From contig NC_009635.1 of NCBI RefSeq assembly GCF_000017185.1, positions 1,201,189 to 1,265,188 of the forward strand: a stretch of 64,000 nucleotides of DNA. The letters are read 5' to 3'. This DNA comes from Methanococcus aeolicus Nankai-3. GTDB lineage: Archaea; AGJL01; Methanococci; Methanococcales; Methanococcaceae. The translations under genes were made by a program, and so were the position numbers. This document shows positions 59,745 to 64,000 of the stretch, piece by piece (within the stretch, counting starts at the first letter, position 1; the number at the start of each line of letters is the position of its first letter). The notes under the pieces are model-generated. The model did not search any database and was not told the origin of the DNA. It saw nothing but the letters and a program-made list of their open reading frames with translations.

Positions 59745-60884
59745 ATGAACAATAAAAACAAAATTAGAAGGGTTCCAGCAAAGAAAATAGCCCACAAAAT
59801 AATTAACGAATGTGATGTTATTTTAATGGTTGTAGATGGGAGAAATCCAGAAGGAACAAGAAACATGCAATTAGAGGAAAGAATAAAAAAAGAAGATAAA
59901 AAAATGATTTTAGTATTAAATAAAGCTGATTTAGTTCCAAAGCATGTAATTGAAAAATGGAGCTCCAAGTTTAAACAAGAAAATCCAAATACTAAAACAG
60001 TATTTGTGAGTTCTACAAACAAAAAGGGGACAAAAATATTGAGAGATGATATAAAATACTATCTTCAAATAAACAAAATAAATGAGGGAAAAGTTGGGGT
60101 AGTAGGATATCCAAATGTTGGAAAATCTTCTTTAATAAATGCTTTAACAGGTAAAACAAGTGCTTTAAGTGGATTAACTGCAGGACTTACCAAGGGGGAG
60201 CAATGGATAAAACTTACAAAGAAAATAAAATTATTGGATACTCCGGGAGTAATTGAGCCAAAAGATGAAGATGAGCTTGTAATGATTGGAGCAATTAGAT
60301 ATGAGAAAATAGAGAATCCAGTAGACCCAGCAATAAAAATATTAAAATTATTGGGTTCATTTGATATGGATATAGTAAGAAAATACTGTGGCGACACCAT
60401 TGAAATAAATGATGTAGAAGAAATAAACGAGAAGCTTATAGAAAAAATAGGTAAAAAATTCAATTTCCTTGGAAAGAATGGTATAATTGATATGAAAAGA
60501 ACCGCAAAATACATAATAAAAGATTATCAAGGTGGAAAATTAAATTATTATGAGGTTAAGAAAAAAAGTAGGGAACAAATAAGATCTACAAATATAGGAT
60601 TTATTACAAAACATTTGAAAGATTTCTTATTTATTGATGACGCAAATGCCGTAGTGTCCCATTTATCAGATATTAGTGAATTATCTGATGTGAAAGTTAG
60701 AAAGCCCATAATCGGCTCAAAGAAAATTGATGACGCCACAGTTATAATATCTTTTGGGGAAAAAACAGCAAATGCAGGTAGAAAAAAGGTGGAGGAAAAG
60801 GCAAAAACAGACGGAATAACATTGTATTCCCAAGGTGGCGGACGATGTGGGAAAAATAGAATATTTATAGGAGTTGGCGAATAG
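59745..60884 (+). CDS. Circularly permuted GTPase (YlqF/Nog2-like, MJ1464-type)
   Basis: 379-residue P-loop GTPase with permuted motif order G4 (LNKADLV, about 65-71), G5 (FVSSTN), G1 (GYPNVGKSSLINAL, about 122-135), G2-like (GLTAGLTKG) and G3 (LLDTPGVIEP), as in ribosome-assembly GTPases. About 100 C-terminal residues (residues about 280-379) include VRKPIIGSKKIDDATVIISFG and a glycine/cysteine-rich GGGRCGKNRIF, perhaps an RNA-binding extension. The start follows CGGTGATTTA. Likely acts in large-subunit assembly. Confidence 0.88.
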   Translation: MNNKNKIRRVPAKKIAHKIINECDVILMVVDGRNPEGTRNMQLEERIKKEDKKMILVLNKADLVPKHVIEKWSSKFKQENPNTKTVFVSSTNKKGTKILRDDIKYYLQINKINEGKVGVVGYPNVGKSSLINALTGKTSALSGLTAGLTKGEQWIKLTKKIKLLDTPGVIEPKDEDELVMIGAIRYEKIENPVDPAIKILKLLGSFDMDIVRKYCGDTIEINDVEEINEKLIEKIGKKFNFLGKNGIIDMKRTAKYIIKDYQGGKLNYYEVKKKSREQIRSTNIGFITKHLKDFLFIDDANAVVSHLSDISELSDVKVRKPIIGSKKIDDATVIISFGEKTANAGRKKVEEKAKTDGITLYSQGGGRCGKNRIFIGVGE

Positions 60885-61033
60885 CCGTGGTAACGCATAT
60901 GGAGTTATAATTATATGGAGCTCCCTAAAAATTATAGAACAAACTTCTGAATATACTATAAAAATAGAAACTTATTTATTTTAATAGGTGTTATTTTAAT
61001 AAAAAATATCATTTCAAAATTTGAGGTGTCATT

Positions 61034-61894
61034 ATGAAAATATATTTAAATGGCGAATTTGTCGAAAAAGAACAGGCAAAAATTTCAGTTTATGATCACG
61101 GTTTATTATATGGAGATGGAGTATTTGAAGGAATTAGGGTATATGATGGGGTAATATTCAAGTTAAAGGAACATATAGATAGATTATTCGATTCTGCAAC
61201 TTCTCTTCAAATGGACATACAAACATCAAAAGATGAAATATCAAAAATCGTAATTGATACAATTAGAATAAATGAATTAAATAATGCATATATTAGATTG
61301 GTAATTACAAGGGGAGTTGGGGATTTGGGATTAGACCCTAGAAAATGTCCAAAACCGACCATTTTTTGTATTGCCGAACCTATGAATCCATTGCTCGGCG
61401 AAGATGGCATAAAAGTAATTACTTCTTCAATTAGAAGGTTACCTGTTGATGTTTTAAATCCTGCTGTAAAATCATTAAATTATTTAAACAGTATATTGGC
61501 AAAAATTCAGGCAAATTATGCCGGATGTGATGAGGCATTTTTATTGGATAGCGAGGGCTATGTGGCCGAAGGAACCGGGGACAATATATTTGTAATAAAA
61601 AATGGAAAAATAAAAACCCCTCCTGTGTCTTCCAGTGTTTTAAAAGGAATTACAAGAGATGCCGTAGTTGATTTGGCAAAAGAACAAGGATATGAAATTA
61701 TAGAGGAGAAATTAACTCTCCACGATTTATATGTTGCCGACGAGTTATTTATCACTGGAACAGCTGCGGAATTAGCTCATGTTGTTGAAATAGATGGAAG
61801 AGTTATAAACAACAGGGAAATGGGAGTAATTACAAAAAAGTTGAGTGAGGAATTTAAGAAAATAAGAAAGATTATGGGGACAAAAGTTTATTAA
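61034..61894 (+). CDS. ilvE: Branched-chain amino acid aminotransferase
   Basis: Last step of valine, leucine and isoleucine synthesis. 286 residues of PLP fold type IV: MKIYLNGEFVEKEQAKISVYDHGLLYGDGVFEGIRVYDG in parts (YDHGLLYGDGVFEG at about 20-33), the PLP lysine in PAVKSLNYLNSILAKIQA (about 153), EAFLLDSEGYVAEGTGDNIF (about 177-196) and LFITGTAAELAHVVEIDGR. The start follows GAGGTGTCATT. Complements ilvC at 40.4 kb. Confidence 0.93.
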   Translation: MKIYLNGEFVEKEQAKISVYDHGLLYGDGVFEGIRVYDGVIFKLKEHIDRLFDSATSLQMDIQTSKDEISKIVIDTIRINELNNAYIRLVITRGVGDLGLDPRKCPKPTIFCIAEPMNPLLGEDGIKVITSSIRRLPVDVLNPAVKSLNYLNSILAKIQANYAGCDEAFLLDSEGYVAEGTGDNIFVIKNGKIKTPPVSSSVLKGITRDAVVDLAKEQGYEIIEEKLTLHDLYVADELFITGTAAELAHVVEIDGRVINNREMGVITKKLSEEFKKIRKIMGTKVY

Positions 61895-62013
61895 TAATTT
61901 TTTTATTGTTTTTTTAATTTTTTAACCTACGAAATTTATTTTTTTATTTTTATTATAATATTTTAATTTATTAATTATCAATTATTTATTAATTTAATTA
62001 ATTTTGTGATATT

Positions 62014-62709
62014 ATGGATTATAAAGACATATACGACGATAAAATCAAAGAAAGGGGAGGGCAATATTATAAAAATAATCTTGTTAATTTCTGTGTAAAA
62101 TTTGAAAATAAATTATATGGCAAAGTTGTTGGAGGGGATTTATACAGAACCACTGTGGATTTAAAAGATTATGCTGGAATTTGCTCCTGTCCATATAAAT
62201 ACAATTGCAAACATGCCTACGCTTTAATTGAAGCATATAAAAATAATAATTTCATTAATGGGGACGAATTATTTAATAATTTAAAAAATAAACCAAAAGA
62301 TGAATTAATTGATATTTTGAAAAATATTGTTGTCGATGGCTTTTTTTGGGGGGAGCTCCTTGAACGGAACAATAAAAATAATCTTGTGGAAAAAGGAAAA
62401 TCTATTTTAAAATTAATTCCTATTGAAAATAAAAATATATATACATTTAAGTCATTTTTAAGAAATAGATTTTTAAAAAATGCCACTAATGAGGAATTAT
62501 TGGATTTATTGGAAGAAATTGCAAATAATGAGTATCTTGAAGCTGAAAATAGGGATACCATTGAAATAGTTGAAATGATGGTATTGGAAATATTTGAAAG
62601 AAATAATAAAGAATTGGTAAAAAGTGCTTTAAAATTATACAATAAACGAAAAAATAAATTATGGCTTGTAAATGAATATTATATTGATTATTTTGGAATT
62701 GAATATTAA
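62014..62709 (+). CDS. SWIM zinc-finger protein
   Basis: 231 residues. The N-terminal 75 residues carry a SWIM domain: YYKNNLVNFCVKFENKLYGKVVGG then CSCPYKYNCKHAYAL (CxCx5CxH, about 53-67). The remaining 150 residues are helical and charged (LKNKPKDELIDILKNIV; NEELLDLLEEIANNE) with no named fold. SWIM proteins may bind nucleic acid or partners such as recombination factors. The start follows TTGTGATATT. The second SWIM-type protein of the window, unrelated outside the zinc site to the one at the proposed origin. Confidence 0.78.
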   Translation: MDYKDIYDDKIKERGGQYYKNNLVNFCVKFENKLYGKVVGGDLYRTTVDLKDYAGICSCPYKYNCKHAYALIEAYKNNNFINGDELFNNLKNKPKDELIDILKNIVVDGFFWGELLERNNKNNLVEKGKSILKLIPIENKNIYTFKSFLRNRFLKNATNEELLDLLEEIANNEYLEAENRDTIEIVEMMVLEIFERNNKELVKSALKLYNKRKNKLWLVNEYYIDYFGIEY

Positions 62710-62783
62710 TCAATATATAAATATATACTTAAAAATAATGGTATAAAAATAGTAAAAAAATAGAAAATAAATATTTATTCATA

Positions 62784-62994
62784 GTCAATCTTCGGACTTT
62801 TTCACTAAATCACACAGATTAAGCTAAAAATATCTACCCATTACTAAAAAATAAAGAAATTTATTTACAAAAGCTATGCTTTTGTACAAAATCCTAGAAG
62901 GATTTTGTTTACAAAATCTTCGATTTTGTATAAAATCTCGAAGAGATTTTGTTTAATAATAAGCCGGATAAGGGACAATTATTGAAGATTGCCT
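62784..62994 (+). repeat. Family-1 mini-element with four tandem palindromes, 211 bases
   Basis: It starts GTCAATCTTCGGACTTTTTC and ends GGGACAATTATTGAAGATTGCC, flanked by CATA and TATA. Inside, 62867-62952, are four three-base-loop hairpins almost end to end: ACAAAAGC-TAT-GCTTTTGT, ACAAAATCCT-AGA-AGGATTTTGT, ACAAAATC-TTC-GATTTTGT and TAAAATCTC-GAA-GAGATTTTG. This is the largest copy. It lies just after the guaB stop. Confidence 0.75.
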
Positions 62995-63000
62995 ATAATT

Positions 63001-64000
<1,000 letters not shown>

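Noticed and set aside
62867-62952. Row of hairpins considered as an intrinsic terminator or a CRISPR
   Set aside because: Hairpins are symmetric and AT-rich, occur in both orientations relative to genes, and have no constant repeat with unique spacers.

Overview
The window comes from a hydrogenotrophic methanogen of the order Methanococcales (genus Methanococcus or Methanothermococcus; I cannot settle the species). The DNA is very AT-rich outside the rRNA genes. Most start codons follow a GGTGA-type ribosome binding site that matches the 16S 3' end (ATCACCTCCT) in this window. Gene content is archaeal and methanogen-specific: TFB and TFE, Gar1, Rio2, PolB and PriL, ether-lipid enzymes, acetyl-CoA decarbonylase/synthase, Ehb hydrogenase subunits, ComD and MptA. 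Several runs match the gene order I remember from Methanocaldococcus jannaschii (MJ0774-MJ0777 and on to TFB; PHI-AroB'; Fni-RNase J-IdsA).

Layout. 0-3.1 kb holds a degenerate AAA+/winged-helix protein, a winged-helix/SWIM protein and two long AT-rich gaps with inverted copies of a TTTCGGGTTTTCGG motif. They lie directly upstream of a divergent Orc1/Cdc6-like ATPase; I propose this is the replication origin. 3.1-13.2 kb carries mptA, an ATP-grasp gene, tfe, an HD-domain gene, a type IV pilus assembly operon (two platform proteins and an ATPase), tfb and gar1. 13.2-28.7 kb mixes a radical SAM HmdB/HcgA-like gene, a PUA protein, truD, rio2, PHI, AroB', GGGP synthase, polB-priL (DNA replication), argH and a SelA-like PLP protein. 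28.9-33.6 kb is a 16S-23S rRNA operon with textbook bulge-helix-bulge processing stems but no spacer tRNA and no 5S. 33.7-39.6 kb is an acetyl-CoA decarbonylase/synthase operon (cdhA-cdhB-ferredoxin-cdhC, minus strand). 40.4-64 kb holds ilvC, a TauE permease with a PAPS-reductase-like PP-loop protein, a HAD phosphatase, cobS, nikR, a LysR-like regulator, fni, RNase J, idsA, comD, a tRNA methylthiotransferase, thrS, ehbCD, two aminotransferases, a permuted GTPase, a SWIM protein and a truncated guaB.

Together the genes cover replication (initiator, polymerase D small subunit, primase), core transcription (TFB, TFE), isoprenoid-ether lipid synthesis (Fni, IdsA, GGGPS), autotrophic carbon fixation (Cdh), branched-chain and aromatic amino acids, ribose supply through PHI, and coenzyme synthesis (MptA, CobS, ComD).

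Three layers of repetitive DNA stand out. (1) The palindrome GGAGCTCC occurs about fifty times, in and between genes, but is missing from about 28.7-38.0 kb. (2) Short palindromes with exactly three-base loops, alone or in tandem, occur about twenty times, including inside polB. (3) Small TATA-flanked elements have GTYAATCTTC or GTAAATCGAC termini. No tRNA gene, CRISPR array or transposase gene was seen.
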